NCBI RefSeq assembly: GCF_003585765.1
Contig: NZ_CP021235.1
Span: 4,092,001 to 4,156,000 of the forward strand
Source of the DNA: Pontibacter actiniarum
Lineage (GTDB): Bacteria; Bacteroidota; Bacteroidia; Cytophagales; Hymenobacteraceae
Length of the DNA stretch: 64,000 bases
Reading direction: 5' to 3'
A program made the translations under genes and the position numbers. Below, piece by piece: positions 23,711 through 31,970 of this stretch. Positions within the stretch are counted from its first letter, which is position 1. Every line of letters begins with the position of its first letter. The notes below the pieces were generated by a model. That model was not told the DNA's origin. It saw nothing but the letters and a program-made list of their open reading frames with translations, and did not search any database.

Positions 23711-25660
23711 ATGCTCCCAACGCTACAACTCAAGCCTTTGGCTAAACAACTGAAACAGACAGGGGTACTTTTGCTGTTGCTGCTGATGCTTGGCGCCTGC
23801 GGTGCCGGTAAGTACCTGAGCAAAGGCGACAAGCGTTTCGGGCAGGAGGAGTATGAGCGGGCTATTGAGTACTACAAGCAGGCCCTGGGCAATGCCGACA
23901 ACCCGGGGGAGGTAAACTATAAGATCGCAGAGGCCTACCGGCTGTCTAACCGCATCTCGGAGGCGGAGCCGTACTATAAGGCGGCGCTGGACGCCAACTA
24001 CCGCAAAGAGGACGCCTACTACTACTATGCGCTGGCCCTGAAGGCCAACGGCAAGTATGAGGAGGCGCTGCGCTGGATGCAGGACTACGTGCGCGTGGGC
24101 ACAAGCCCGCAGCTCAAGTCGATGGCGGCGCGTGAGCTGGAGAACCTGCAGCAGCTGGATGAGATCCTGACCAAGGGGCAGCGCTACGAGGTGCAGAACC
24201 TGGAGGCGCTGAATACCGATGCCTCCGAATTTGCCCCCTACGTGCTGAACAACGAGCTGGTGTTCTCCTCTACACGCGGCCCTGGGAAAGAGTACCTGGG
24301 CAACGGAGAGGGCTTCCTGGATATCTTCTCGACCACCCTGACGGACTCTGCCGCAGAAATGGGCGGAGCAGTGCACAAGTACGATGGCGTGAGTGTGGAG
24401 GACCTGCATGATGCCTTGCCTACCTTTACCAACGACGGCGGCACCATGGTGTTTGCCCGTGGCAACGAAGGCACGAAGAAGGGCCGCCAAAACGTAGACC
24501 TGTTTATCTCGCAGCGGCGCGCCAGCGGGTGGTCAGAGCCAAAGTTGCTCAGCATCAACGACCGCGAAGCGTGGGACTCTTCCCCCGCCTTTTCGCCGGA
24601 CGGCCGCACTTTATACTTCTCCTCCAGCCGCAGGGGTGGCCTGGGCGGTACGGACATCTACAAATCAACGCTGGACGATAACGGCCGCTTCTCGCAGCCG
24701 GAGAACCTCGGGCCAAGCATTAACACAGCCGGTAACGAGAGCTTTGTGTCGGTGGGGCCTGACGGAACGCTTTACATTGCCTCCGACGGCCTGCCAGGGC
24801 TTGGGAACCTCGACCTCTTCCGCATCGAAAACGGCAAACCCGTTAACATGGGCCAGCCGGTAAACTCGCCGGGTGATGACTTCGGTATCTATTTCGTGAA
24901 CGGGCAGTACGGCTTCTTCTCCTCTAACCGAGAGGGGGGTAAAGGCGGCGACGACCTGTACCGCTTCGCCAAGAGCGCCCGCAAGCAGGTTAACTTCTTT
25001 GTGGACGGTACGCTGTACCAACTGCGGGAGGGAGCGCGCCAGCGCACCGCAGTACCGAACCACACGGTAGCGCTGCAGAACGAGGCCGGCAAGCAGTTGC
25101 GGACTACTACAACGGATGCCAACGGGCAGTTCTCTTTCCCGCTGGACTCTGCTTCTACCTATTTTCTGGTTGCCGAAAAGCCCGGGTTCTTTACAGCCCG
25201 ACAGCGCGTGAGCACGGTTGGTAAAATGCCGGCGCAAACGGCGCTCGCCGATGAGGTGAACGAGGTACGCCTGAACGCTACGCTCGTGCTCAACGAGATT
25301 GTGAAGGAGAAGGCCATTGTGCTGGAAAACATCTTCTACGACTTTGATAAGGCCAACATTCGCCCGGATGCGGCGCAGGAGCTGGATAAGCTGGTGCAGA
25401 TTTTAAAGGATAACCCGGGAATCTCCATAGAGCTGAGTTCCCATACCGATGCCCGCGGCTCCGAGGCTTACAACCAGGACCTGTCGCAGCGCCGTGCCGA
25501 GTCCGCCGTGGAATACATCATCTCGCAGGGGATCGACCGCTCCCGCATTACGGCCCGTGGCTATGGCGAGAGCCGGCCTGTGGTGCGAAACGCTAAAACA
25601 GAAGAAGAGCACCAGCGAAACCGCCGTACAGAATTTAAAGTGGTGCGTATACAGGAGTAA
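23711..25660 (+). CDS. PorE-like OmpA-family lipoprotein (TPR, PD40 propeller, OmpA C-domain)
   Basis: 649 aa. Lipoprotein signal LLLLLLMLGAC with the lipobox Cys near residue 29. Then TPR-like repeats (EYERAIEYYKQALGNADN), a WD40-like PD40 propeller (DSSPAFSPDGRTLYFSSSRR, GGLGGTDIYKS), a carboxypeptidase-regulatory-like beta fold around NHTVALQNEAGKQL, and a C-terminal OmpA peptidoglycan-binding domain (FYDFDKANIRPDAAQELDKL, LSSHTDARGSEAYNQDLSQR). This order is that of PorE, a periplasmic peptidoglycan-anchored part of the type IX secretion system, but similar proteins occur in several paralogues per genome. ATG at 23711 is used. No other T9SS gene is nearby. Confidence 0.85.
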   Translation: MLPTLQLKPLAKQLKQTGVLLLLLLMLGACGAGKYLSKGDKRFGQEEYERAIEYYKQALGNADNPGEVNYKIAEAYRLSNRISEAEPYYKAALDANYRKEDAYYYYALALKANGKYEEALRWMQDYVRVGTSPQLKSMAARELENLQQLDEILTKGQRYEVQNLEALNTDASEFAPYVLNNELVFSSTRGPGKEYLGNGEGFLDIFSTTLTDSAAEMGGAVHKYDGVSVEDLHDALPTFTNDGGTMVFARGNEGTKKGRQNVDLFISQRRASGWSEPKLLSINDREAWDSSPAFSPDGRTLYFSSSRRGGLGGTDIYKSTLDDNGRFSQPENLGPSINTAGNESFVSVGPDGTLYIASDGLPGLGNLDLFRIENGKPVNMGQPVNSPGDDFGIYFVNGQYGFFSSNREGGKGGDDLYRFAKSARKQVNFFVDGTLYQLREGARQRTAVPNHTVALQNEAGKQLRTTTTDANGQFSFPLDSASTYFLVAEKPGFFTARQRVSTVGKMPAQTALADEVNEVRLNATLVLNEIVKEKAIVLENIFYDFDKANIRPDAAQELDKLVQILKDNPGISIELSSHTDARGSEAYNQDLSQRRAESAVEYIISQGIDRSRITARGYGESRPVVRNAKTEEEHQRNRRTEFKVVRIQE

Positions 25661-25674
25661 TCAGTGTAGCGCCA

Positions 25675-25723
25675 CAACAGAAAGAGCCGCATAAGTATAA
25701 AGCTTATGCGGCTCTTTCTGTTG
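25675..25723 (+). terminator. Long perfect terminator hairpin with AAGTATAA at its tip
   Basis: Perfect 21-bp inverted repeat, arms 25675-25695 and 25703-25723, loop TATAAAG. The arm-loop junction spells AAGTATAAA (25693-25701). It is 15 bases after the OmpA gene stop. Confidence 0.85.
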
Positions 25724-25821
25724 CGGGTTATAGGGCGGAGGGTAATGCGCGGTAGGCTGCCCTGCCGCTGCGCAGGAAGGGCTTTTTAGCAGTCCGGGCA
25801 GAGGCAGGCAGCCGGGAGCAG

Positions 25822-25925
25822 TTATTTGCCGAAGGTGTATTTCCACCCTATCCCAACGTTGTTCCTGCTGGAGTAGCCGCGGTGTTGGGAAATACCGGTG
25901 CTGAGGCCAGTCATGGCGTGGCGGC
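25822..25925 (-). pseudogene. Remnant C-terminus of an outer-membrane beta-barrel protein
   Basis: The minus-strand frame ending at TAA 25822-25824 reads TGLSTGISQHRGYSSRNNV then GIGWKYTFGK, the alternating strand pattern and near-terminal aromatic (YTF) expected for the last strand of an outer-membrane barrel. Upstream the similarity fades and no long frame or signal peptide exists within 350 bases, so this looks like a decayed fragment. The rest of the 25724-26172 gap shows nothing I can call. Confidence 0.4.
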
Positions 25926-26172
25926 AATGCTCTTTTATCGTTATACTTCTGTACAAAGACTCCGTTAACCCTGGAAGTGCTGCAAGCCAGCGAGTAAGAG
26001 CGGTGCGGGCGCAGTGCTGTGGAAGCACCCGGAGGAAACGCCCGGCTTAAACAGACAGGTAACAAGCCAGTTGGCAGGCGCTGCTTCCGTAATTTTATGA
26101 AGCAATAAAAAGGCCGCTGCTGTCGCTAATGCCATTCCCTTTGTTAAATTTGTAGGCAAATGATCCGGAACT

Positions 26173-27342
26173 ATGGAAAATAGATATTTGCGCCGCGGTG
26201 TATCCGCCTCCAAGGAAGATGTGCACAACGCCATCAAGAACATTGACAAAGGACTATTCCCGAAAGCTTTCTGCAAGATTATCCCAGACATCCTGACCGG
26301 GGACGAAAACTATTGCGCCATTATGCACGCCGACGGGGCCGGGACAAAGTCCTCGCTGGCCTACATGTACTGGAAAGAAACCGGCGACCTGAGCGTGTGG
26401 AAAGGCATTGCCCAGGATGCCGTTGTGATGAACACCGACGACCTGCTGTGTGTCGGCGCCACAGATAACATTCTGCTTTCCTCCACCATCGGCCGTAACA
26501 AGAACCTGATTCCGGGTGAGGTGATCGCAGCCATCATCAACGGCACCGAGGAAGTGCTGCAGATGCTCCGCGACAACGGCGTGGGGATTTACAGCACCGG
26601 TGGGGAGACCGCCGACGTGGGCGACCTGGTGCGCACCATCATTGTGGATAGCACTGTCACAGCGCGCATGCGCCGTGATGAGGTAATCTCCAACGATAAC
26701 ATCCAGCCAGGCGACGTGATTGTCGGCTTTGCCTCCTACGGGCAGGCAAAGTATGAGGACGAGTACAACGGCGGCATGGGCAGCAACGGCCTTACCTCTG
26801 CCCGCCACGATGTTTTCCATAAGTACCTGGCCGCCTCTTACCCGGAGAGCTATGACCACGAACTGCCAGCAGACCTGGTATACTCCGGCAACAAGCGCCT
26901 GACGGATATAGACAAGGAAACGGGCATGGAGATAGGTAAACTGGTGCTGTCGCCAACCCGCACCTATGCGCCTATTGTAATGGAGATACTGAAGGCGCAC
27001 CGCCAGCACATACACGGCATGGTGCATTGCAGCGGCGGAGCCCAAACCAAGGTGCTGCACTTTACCGATAAGGTGCACATCGTAAAGGATAACCTGTTCC
27101 CGGTGCCGCCACTGTTCCGCATTATACAGGAGCAGAGCCACACCGACTGGAAAGAAATGTACAAGGTCTTTAACATGGGCCACCGCCTGGAAATCTACCT
27201 GCCAGAGGAGCACGCCCAGGACCTGATTGATATTTCGCAGAGCTTTGGTGTAGACGCACAAATCATTGGCCGGGTGGAGAAGAGCAAAGGCAACGAGCTC
27301 ACCATCAAGAGCAAGTACGGTGAGTTTCACTATGAGGGATAA
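26173..27342 (+). CDS. purM: Phosphoribosylformylglycinamidine cyclo-ligase
   Basis: 389 aa AIR synthetase of purine synthesis, in the longer Bacteroidota form (others are about 345 aa). Seen: the N-terminal YLRRGVSASKEDV, HADGAGTKSSLAYMYWKE, VVMNTDDLLCVGA, STGGETADVGDLV (ATP site) and the C-terminal VFNMGHRLEIYLPEEHAQ. PurM-type AIRS domains make up both halves. It has its own terminator; no other pur gene is in the window, so it is not in an operon. Confidence 0.95.
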   Translation: MENRYLRRGVSASKEDVHNAIKNIDKGLFPKAFCKIIPDILTGDENYCAIMHADGAGTKSSLAYMYWKETGDLSVWKGIAQDAVVMNTDDLLCVGATDNILLSSTIGRNKNLIPGEVIAAIINGTEEVLQMLRDNGVGIYSTGGETADVGDLVRTIIVDSTVTARMRRDEVISNDNIQPGDVIVGFASYGQAKYEDEYNGGMGSNGLTSARHDVFHKYLAASYPESYDHELPADLVYSGNKRLTDIDKETGMEIGKLVLSPTRTYAPIVMEILKAHRQHIHGMVHCSGGAQTKVLHFTDKVHIVKDNLFPVPPLFRIIQEQSHTDWKEMYKVFNMGHRLEIYLPEEHAQDLIDISQSFGVDAQIIGRVEKSKGNELTIKSKYGEFHYEG

Positions 27343-27361
27343 GCCGCATATACTTTCGCTT

Positions 27362-27395
27362 GAAGAAGCCACAGGTGAGCACCTGTGGCTTCTTC
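27362..27395 (+). terminator. Terminator of purM
   Basis: Stem GAAGAAGCCACAGG.../...CCTGTGGCTTCTTC, arms 27362-27377 and 27380-27395, tiny loop, then a T-rich run. Rho-independent type. Confidence 0.88.
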
Positions 27396-27536
27396 TTTTT
27401 TCTAGGGACCGATGTTACAGCGTGCAGATGAAATACCGCTAAGAAAATAGCTTTTACGGCAGTAGCGCTACTTCTTGAAGTAAGGGAGGAGTGAGAATTG
27501 GTTAAAACTGATAGGGTAAAAGCAGTGGGAACTACC

Positions 27537-27566
27537 TTGTTTTATACTTTAAGATAGATATATTTG
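27537..27566 (+). promoter_or_regulatory. Promoter of the tandem barrel genes
   Basis: TTG (27537-27539), 19 bases, TATATTTG (27559-27566), 40 bases before the ATG at 27606. The TTG at 27564 sits inside the -7 box, so it is not a start codon. Confidence 0.7.
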
Positions 27567-27605
27567 AAATTGACAAACATTTATGCTCCCGTTACCACAC
27601 CTCTC

Positions 27606-28304
27606 ATGAAAACATTCTTATTGTCTCTTCTTTTGTCTTTTGCCACTCTTGCTGCAGTTGCGCAGGTAAGACCTGGCTCAGCCTTGATGCAGCGCCCCGC
27701 AACGCCCGACTCAACTAGAAGCAAGTTTTATATAGGTGTTGAGTTGAGCTCAGTCTCTTATGTTGTGGCTGATCACTATAAAAAAGTAGGCGGGACGTTC
27801 ACTCCTTTGGCGCATGTGCATGTTGGCTATAGGTTGAGCGAAAGAGCAAGCCTTCAAGTCGGGCTTGCTTACGGTGCAACGGATGATAATTTCGAGTCTA
27901 TCTACTATAAGGCAGCTGATAGCACCATTTACAGGAGCACCAGGCTGAGTAACCGTGGGCTAGCAATACCGCTCACGTTGCAGTTGACACCATTTAACCC
28001 TGGCAGGCGGCTGAACTTCTATGCCACGGCTTCCCTCGTTCCTATAATAGGTGAGGTGCGTGATCAGCGCTCCGAAACACTTGACGGGAAAACAGACATT
28101 AAGTACAGCGCCTATGATTCGGGCATTTACACTATTGCAACCGCTGGAGTTGTGCTAAACTACAAGATAAGCAGGCGTTTTGATGTTTATGGCAAGGCAA
28201 ACCTGCTTTACAAGGAGTTGAAGCGGGAAAGCGAGTATGCTAAGCAAGCTAGATCAGTGGCTGTTGGCCTAAACTACAACCTCAACCTGAATCGAAACAA
28301 ATAA
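27606..28304 (+). CDS. Outer-membrane beta-barrel-like protein (first of tandem pair)
   Basis: 232 aa. Signal peptide MKTFLLSLLLSFATLAAVAQ cleaved near residue 20, then alternating amphipathic strands such as FYIGVELSSVSYV, ASLQVGLAYGATD and LNFYATASLVPIIG, ending in SVAVGLNYNLNLNRNK, consistent with a small barrel. The gene is visibly poorer in G+C, with more TAT/AAA/ATA codons than its neighbours. It is paralogous to the next gene, 12 bases downstream. The start is chosen at the ATG because the signal peptide begins there and the upstream TTG is part of the promoter. Confidence 0.8.
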   Translation: MKTFLLSLLLSFATLAAVAQVRPGSALMQRPATPDSTRSKFYIGVELSSVSYVVADHYKKVGGTFTPLAHVHVGYRLSERASLQVGLAYGATDDNFESIYYKAADSTIYRSTRLSNRGLAIPLTLQLTPFNPGRRLNFYATASLVPIIGEVRDQRSETLDGKTDIKYSAYDSGIYTIATAGVVLNYKISRRFDVYGKANLLYKELKRESEYAKQARSVAVGLNYNLNLNRNK

Positions 28305-28316
28305 AAGCACCCTCTC

Positions 28317-29006
28317 ATGAAAGCAAACCTTCTCACCCTTTTGCTGCTGCTTTCCTCGTTTGCCGCTGTGGCACAAGTGTACACTCCTGATTCCGCTACC
28401 GTGATACCTTCTTCTCGCGTCTTTATTGGAGTTACTGCCACTACCATGGGCTATAACCTCCAATATAAAGGAGAGCCTAGGGGTGGAGATATCTACACTT
28501 ACGGAGTGCTGAACGTCGGCTATTGGCTAAATAAAAGAGCGAGAGTTCAGGTCGGGATTACGTATGGTGGCGCTAAGTTTAACAATGAAACAACGCTTGT
28601 AGAGGCAGAAGACAGGCTGGTGCACTATGAAGAAATATCTAATACTAAAGGAGTGGCTGCACCTCTTGTGCTAGATTATGTGCTGCTGTATCCTTTCAGG
28701 AGGCTGCAACTGTACGGCACAGCAATGTTTACACCTATTTTCAGCGTAACGAATCACAAAACCTTAGAGCGGAGGGAAGACATTACTACCGTGACCTCTA
28801 AATCTAAAGCGTCTGGCATAAACGCATACATAACTGCTGGCTTCGGACTTTGTATTCCAATTAGCACAAAGCTTGATCTTTATGGCAATTACTACTTTCT
28901 CAGCCGCAGCTTTAACAGGCGTTTACGAAGAAAGGATGAATATCCTTACCCAGGCTCACTAGCACTAGGCCTGGACTATAACTTTACCCTGAAACGAAAG
29001 AAGTAA
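28317..29006 (+). CDS. Outer-membrane beta-barrel-like protein (second of tandem pair)
   Basis: 229 aa. Signal peptide MKANLLTLLLLLSSFAAVAQ, then barrel-like strands (VFIGVTATTMGYNLQYKG, ARVQVGITYGGAKFN, LQLYGTAMFTPIFS, ISTKLDLYGNYYFLSRSF) ending LALGLDYNFTLKRKK. It shares length, the KxLKRK-like ending and the TSRVFIG-type opening with the gene upstream, so they probably arose by duplication. Twelve bases separate them, so they are one transcript. Low G+C like its partner. No terminator is seen before the next gene, which starts 70 bases on. Confidence 0.8.
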   Translation: MKANLLTLLLLLSSFAAVAQVYTPDSATVIPSSRVFIGVTATTMGYNLQYKGEPRGGDIYTYGVLNVGYWLNKRARVQVGITYGGAKFNNETTLVEAEDRLVHYEEISNTKGVAAPLVLDYVLLYPFRRLQLYGTAMFTPIFSVTNHKTLERREDITTVTSKSKASGINAYITAGFGLCIPISTKLDLYGNYYFLSRSFNRRLRRKDEYPYPGSLALGLDYNFTLKRKK

Positions 29007-29046
29007 ATCAGCAGCTAAAACCACTCTGGCACAATAATTGGCTCAT

Positions 29047-29076
29047 CGTAAGTATAAGCAAAAACCTATACTTGCG
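29047..29076 (+). repeat. Facing pair of AAGTATA words before a start codon
   Basis: CGTAAGTATA (about 29047) and TATACTTGCG (about 29067) form an imperfect inverted repeat ending at the ATG of the DUF4476 gene (29077). A hairpin here would hide the translation start. Confidence 0.5.
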
Positions 29077-29814
29077 ATGAAAAGATATCTACTACCGCTC
29101 CTGCTTGTGCTGCTTGCGCTGCCGGTGTTTGCGCAAGCCTCTGTACTTACCTTCACCGCCGAGCGTGGCGAGTTCTTCCAGGTAGAGGTAGATGGGCAAA
29201 TCGTTAACCGGACCGCCTCTAACTATGTGCGCCTAAATACGGTGCGCCCGGGCAAGCACTATGTAGAGCTGCGGGTAAGAAGCCGCCATGGGATGTATAA
29301 AATGGGGCAGAAGATATTTGTGCCTGATAGGGTGGAGGCCAATTATGGCGTCCGGACGGTTGGGCGTAGCGGCAAAGCCTATCTTGCCCTGGTTAGCGAG
29401 GTGCCGCTGGCCCCGCCGGTAATTGTGCCGCGCTACCCGGAGCACCGCCACGATGCCTATTGTGGCCACGACTATTACGAACCGGCCCCGCCACGATACA
29501 ACGATGAATACGGTCGCTGCCGTAACCTGCTGACGGGCCGTGAGCTGGACCGCCTGCTCGAAACGATCCGTAGCCGCGACTTCGAGAGCACCAGGCTAAG
29601 CATTGCCCGCGATGCCATCCGCAACAGCAGCCTTATGGCCGAAGACCTCAAGCGTCTGCTGCAGCAGTTTGAGTATGAAAGCTCCCGCATTGAGTTTGCC
29701 AAGTACGCCTATGACTACCTCTGCGACCGGGAGCATTTCTACTACATCTACGACCTTTTCCGCTTTGATGTCAGTGTGCGGGAACTGGAGGAATACACTT
29801 CCCGAAGAAGATAA
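29077..29814 (+). CDS. Secreted DUF4476 domain protein
   Basis: 245 aa. Signal peptide MKRYLLPLLLVLLALPVFAQ. The middle is a beta-rich region (GEFFQVEVDGQIVNRTAS, VRPGKHYVELRVRS) followed by a histidine/tyrosine-rich linker (HRHDAYCGHDYYEPAPPRY) and, from about residue 150 to the end, a helical domain (LTGRELDRLLETIRSRDFE, FAKYAYDYLCDREHFYYIYD) that matches the DUF4476 family. The function is unknown; the protein is likely periplasmic or surface-attached. The ATG at 29077 starts the signal peptide. Confidence 0.85.
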   Translation: MKRYLLPLLLVLLALPVFAQASVLTFTAERGEFFQVEVDGQIVNRTASNYVRLNTVRPGKHYVELRVRSRHGMYKMGQKIFVPDRVEANYGVRTVGRSGKAYLALVSEVPLAPPVIVPRYPEHRHDAYCGHDYYEPAPPRYNDEYGRCRNLLTGRELDRLLETIRSRDFESTRLSIARDAIRNSSLMAEDLKRLLQQFEYESSRIEFAKYAYDYLCDREHFYYIYDLFRFDVSVRELEEYTSRRR

Positions 29815-29843
29815 TTTTTTAAAGTTTATTTAGCTGCCACAGA

Positions 29844-29880
29844 AGCGGTGCGGGTGCTGCCTGCACCGCTCTTTTTTTGC
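29844..29880 (+). terminator. Terminator of the DUF4476 gene
   Basis: Stem AGCGGTGC/GCACCGCT, arms 29844-29851 and 29863-29870, followed by C and T7 (29872-29878). Rho-independent type. Confidence 0.82.
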
Positions 29881-29967
29881 TGTACTGTAGGCCACGAGGC
29901 AAAGCCCCCTTCAACATGAAGTGCTGCAGCAGTGTGCTCCAACAACTCTTATCCGTTTCTGAAAATG

Positions 29968-30005
29968 CAAAAGCCGCTTTAGAGCCAGGTCTAAAGCGGC
30001 TTTTG
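29968..30005 (-). terminator. Terminator of the DUF4293 gene
   Basis: Perfect 16-bp stem, arms 29968-29983 and 29990-30005, loop GCCAGG, with A/T ends. Just downstream of the minus-strand gene stop at 30057. Confidence 0.8.
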
Positions 30006-30056
30006 GGTGAGGAGTGCCTTTAGAATAGTTGCTCCCTCAAATTCAGTGGTTCAAAG

Positions 30057-30557
30057 TTATCTCAGCCTGTCTACAGACCTTACCAGGTCCTCGTCGCGCT
30101 TGATAAAGCGGTTGGCCAGCGCATTGAGCAACAAGGCCAGCACCGGCATAAAGAAGCCCGCTTCGTAGGAGCCGTTATCTACCCCGGTTACCAGCTCGGC
30201 TCCCACGTAAATGGCGTAGTAGAAGGAGGTGCCCAGCAGTGCGGCCAGCACCAGCGTGTTCAGCAGGCCCAGCTTCATCTGGTTCAGGCGGCTCTTGTAC
30301 TGGAAAATCTCGTAAAGGGCAACAACGGCGGCGGCGATAGCCAGCATGCCAATGGCAATGGTGCCGCGTTGCGGAATGTTTCCGGCGGTGGTTGGCTCTC
30401 CCTCGGCATTCAGAATAACTGACTTAAGGTTCCAGGCAGTCAGCACCACCGTTTCGCCAGTGGTGGCGTCGGTTTTAGACCAGAGCGGCAGAAACAGCAT
30501 GGCTACCATGGCCAGCACCAGCAGGAACAGAAATACGGATTGAATTCTTTGTATCAT
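30057..30557 (-). CDS. DUF4293 family membrane protein
   Basis: 166 aa with four membrane helices: about 6-26 (QSVFLFLLVLAMVAMLFLPL), 66-86, 95-117 and 130-150, and a short cytoplasmic tail RFIKRDEDLVRSVDRLR. The start MIQRIQSVFLFLLVLAM and this tail define the DUF4293 family, confined to Bacteroidota. The function is unknown. Encoded divergently from the thiolase; both promoters share the 66-base gap. A TAATTTTG box sits 31 bases upstream (30588-30595, minus strand). Confidence 0.88.
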   Translation of the reverse strand: MIQRIQSVFLFLLVLAMVAMLFLPLWSKTDATTGETVVLTAWNLKSVILNAEGEPTTAGNIPQRGTIAIGMLAIAAAVVALYEIFQYKSRLNQMKLGLLNTLVLAALLGTSFYYAIYVGAELVTGVDNGSYEAGFFMPVLALLLNALANRFIKRDEDLVRSVDRLR

Positions 30558-30587
30558 AGAGTGGTTAATTTAACTTGCAATAAGACG

Positions 30588-30595
30588 CAAAATTA
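30588..30595 (-). promoter_or_regulatory. Putative -7 box of the DUF4293 gene
   Basis: Minus-strand TAATTTTG fits TAnnTTTG; no clear -33 partner at 19 bases. Confidence 0.45.
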
Positions 30596-30623
30596 GACAA
30601 AGACCTGTAAAACTAAAATTAAG

Positions 30624-31823
30624 ATGCATACTGCTTATATAGTTGATATACTTAGAACACCAGTCGGCAAATTTGGGGGCACGCTCAGCAGTGTCCGCCC
30701 GGATGACATGGCCGCGCTGGTGCTGCGCGAAATCGTTACCCGCAATCCAAACCTGGACCCCGCATTGATAGAAGATGTGGTGATGGGAGCGGCAAACCAG
30801 GCAGGTGAAGATAACCGCAACGTAGCCCGTATGGCGCTTTTGCTGGCAGGCTTGCCACAGGAGATAGGCGGTGTTACGGTGAACAGGCTTTGTGCGTCAG
30901 GGCTGCAGTCTATCATGGATGCGTCTCGGGCTATAACCTGTGGTGACGGTGAGGTATACCTGGCCGGTGGCGTGGAAAGTATGACCCGTGCTCCCTTTGT
31001 GATGGGCAAGTCAGAAACAGCCTATGGCCGTACAGCAGAGATTTACGATACCACCATCGGCTGGCGCTTTATCAACGATAAGCTGTCTAAACTGCATTAC
31101 CCTTTTGCGATGGGTGAGACGGCGGAGAACGTGGCAGAGCGTTACGGCATTTCACGTGAAACTCAGGACGAGTTTGCACATAGCTCGCAGGTAAAGTATA
31201 AAGAGGCGGCGGAGCAAGGCAAGTTCAGGGACGAGATTATTCCGGTGGCGATACCACAGCGCAGAGGCGATGACATTATTTTTGACACTGATGAGCATCC
31301 GCGACTTTCAACAGTAGAGAAACTAAACTCGCTTAGCCCAGCTTTCAAAAAAGGTGGCTCTGTTACGGCAGGAAATTCATCAGGTATAAACGATGGTGCT
31401 GCGGTGTCTATCATCGTGAGCGAAGAGGTGCTGAAGCGCTATAACCTGACGCCGATGGCGCGTGTGGTTTCTGCTGCCGTAGCAGGTGTAGACCCGGCCC
31501 ACATGGGCATCGGCCCTGTGCCAGCCACACAAAAAGCTCTGAAGCGTGCCGGCCTAAGTATAAACGACATTGCCCTGATAGAATTAAATGAAGCGTTCGC
31601 ATCACAGGCGGTAGCGTGTATGCGTGAGCTGGAGTTAGACCCAGCCAAAGTAAACGTAAACGGCGGTTCTATTGCCATTGGGCACCCGCTAGGGGCAAGT
31701 GGTACCCGCATCTCTGCTACTTTGCTGCACGAAATGAAGCGCCAAGCCAGCGCAAAGTATGGCTTAGCCACGATGTGTGTGGGAGTAGGCCAAGGCGCAG
31801 CCATAATCTACGAGAAAGTATAG
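30624..31823 (+). CDS. Acetyl-CoA C-acyltransferase (thiolase; 3-oxoadipyl-CoA thiolase-like)
   Basis: 399 aa thiolase. Catalytic Cys90 in NRLCASGLQS, His in GGSIAIGHPLGASG near 350-360, and Cys385 in TMCVGVGQGAA. The start TAYIVDILRTPVGKFGGTLS and the segment GAANQAGEDNRNVARMALLL, MTRAPFVMGKSE and EIYDTTIGWRF are most like PcaF/PaaJ 3-oxoadipyl-CoA thiolases, but those and general beta-oxidation thiolases cannot be separated with certainty by eye. Cleaves 3-ketoacyl-CoA with CoA to give acetyl-CoA. No other pathway gene is adjacent. Confidence 0.9.
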   Translation: MHTAYIVDILRTPVGKFGGTLSSVRPDDMAALVLREIVTRNPNLDPALIEDVVMGAANQAGEDNRNVARMALLLAGLPQEIGGVTVNRLCASGLQSIMDASRAITCGDGEVYLAGGVESMTRAPFVMGKSETAYGRTAEIYDTTIGWRFINDKLSKLHYPFAMGETAENVAERYGISRETQDEFAHSSQVKYKEAAEQGKFRDEIIPVAIPQRRGDDIIFDTDEHPRLSTVEKLNSLSPAFKKGGSVTAGNSSGINDGAAVSIIVSEEVLKRYNLTPMARVVSAAVAGVDPAHMGIGPVPATQKALKRAGLSINDIALIELNEAFASQAVACMRELELDPAKVNVNGGSIAIGHPLGASGTRISATLLHEMKRQASAKYGLATMCVGVGQGAAIIYEKV

Positions 31824-31866
31824 GCTTCACATCACAGCGTGCGCAGTTCCTGCGAACGGCTGAGGC

Positions 31867-31907
31867 AAGTATAAAAAGCGGCTGTCCCTCACCGGGGCAG
31901 CCGCTTT
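31867..31907 (+). terminator. Terminator of the thiolase gene
   Basis: Stem AAAGCGGCTGTCCC/GGGGCAGCCGCTTT, arms 31875-31888 and 31894-31907, one G-T pair. An AAGTATAAA word (31867-31875) runs into the left arm. T-rich tail follows. Confidence 0.85.
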
Positions 31908-31958
31908 CATTTTATCACCGCGGGAGCTGATTATCCTGTGTCTTTTATCCCAAAATCA

Positions 31959-31966
31959 TACCTTTG
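31959..31966 (+). promoter_or_regulatory. -7 box four bases from the truA ATG
   Basis: TACCTTTG fits TAnnTTTG and lies so close to the ATG at 31971 that transcription would begin at or near the start codon, giving a leaderless mRNA. Confidence 0.5.
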
Positions 31967-31970
31967 CTTT

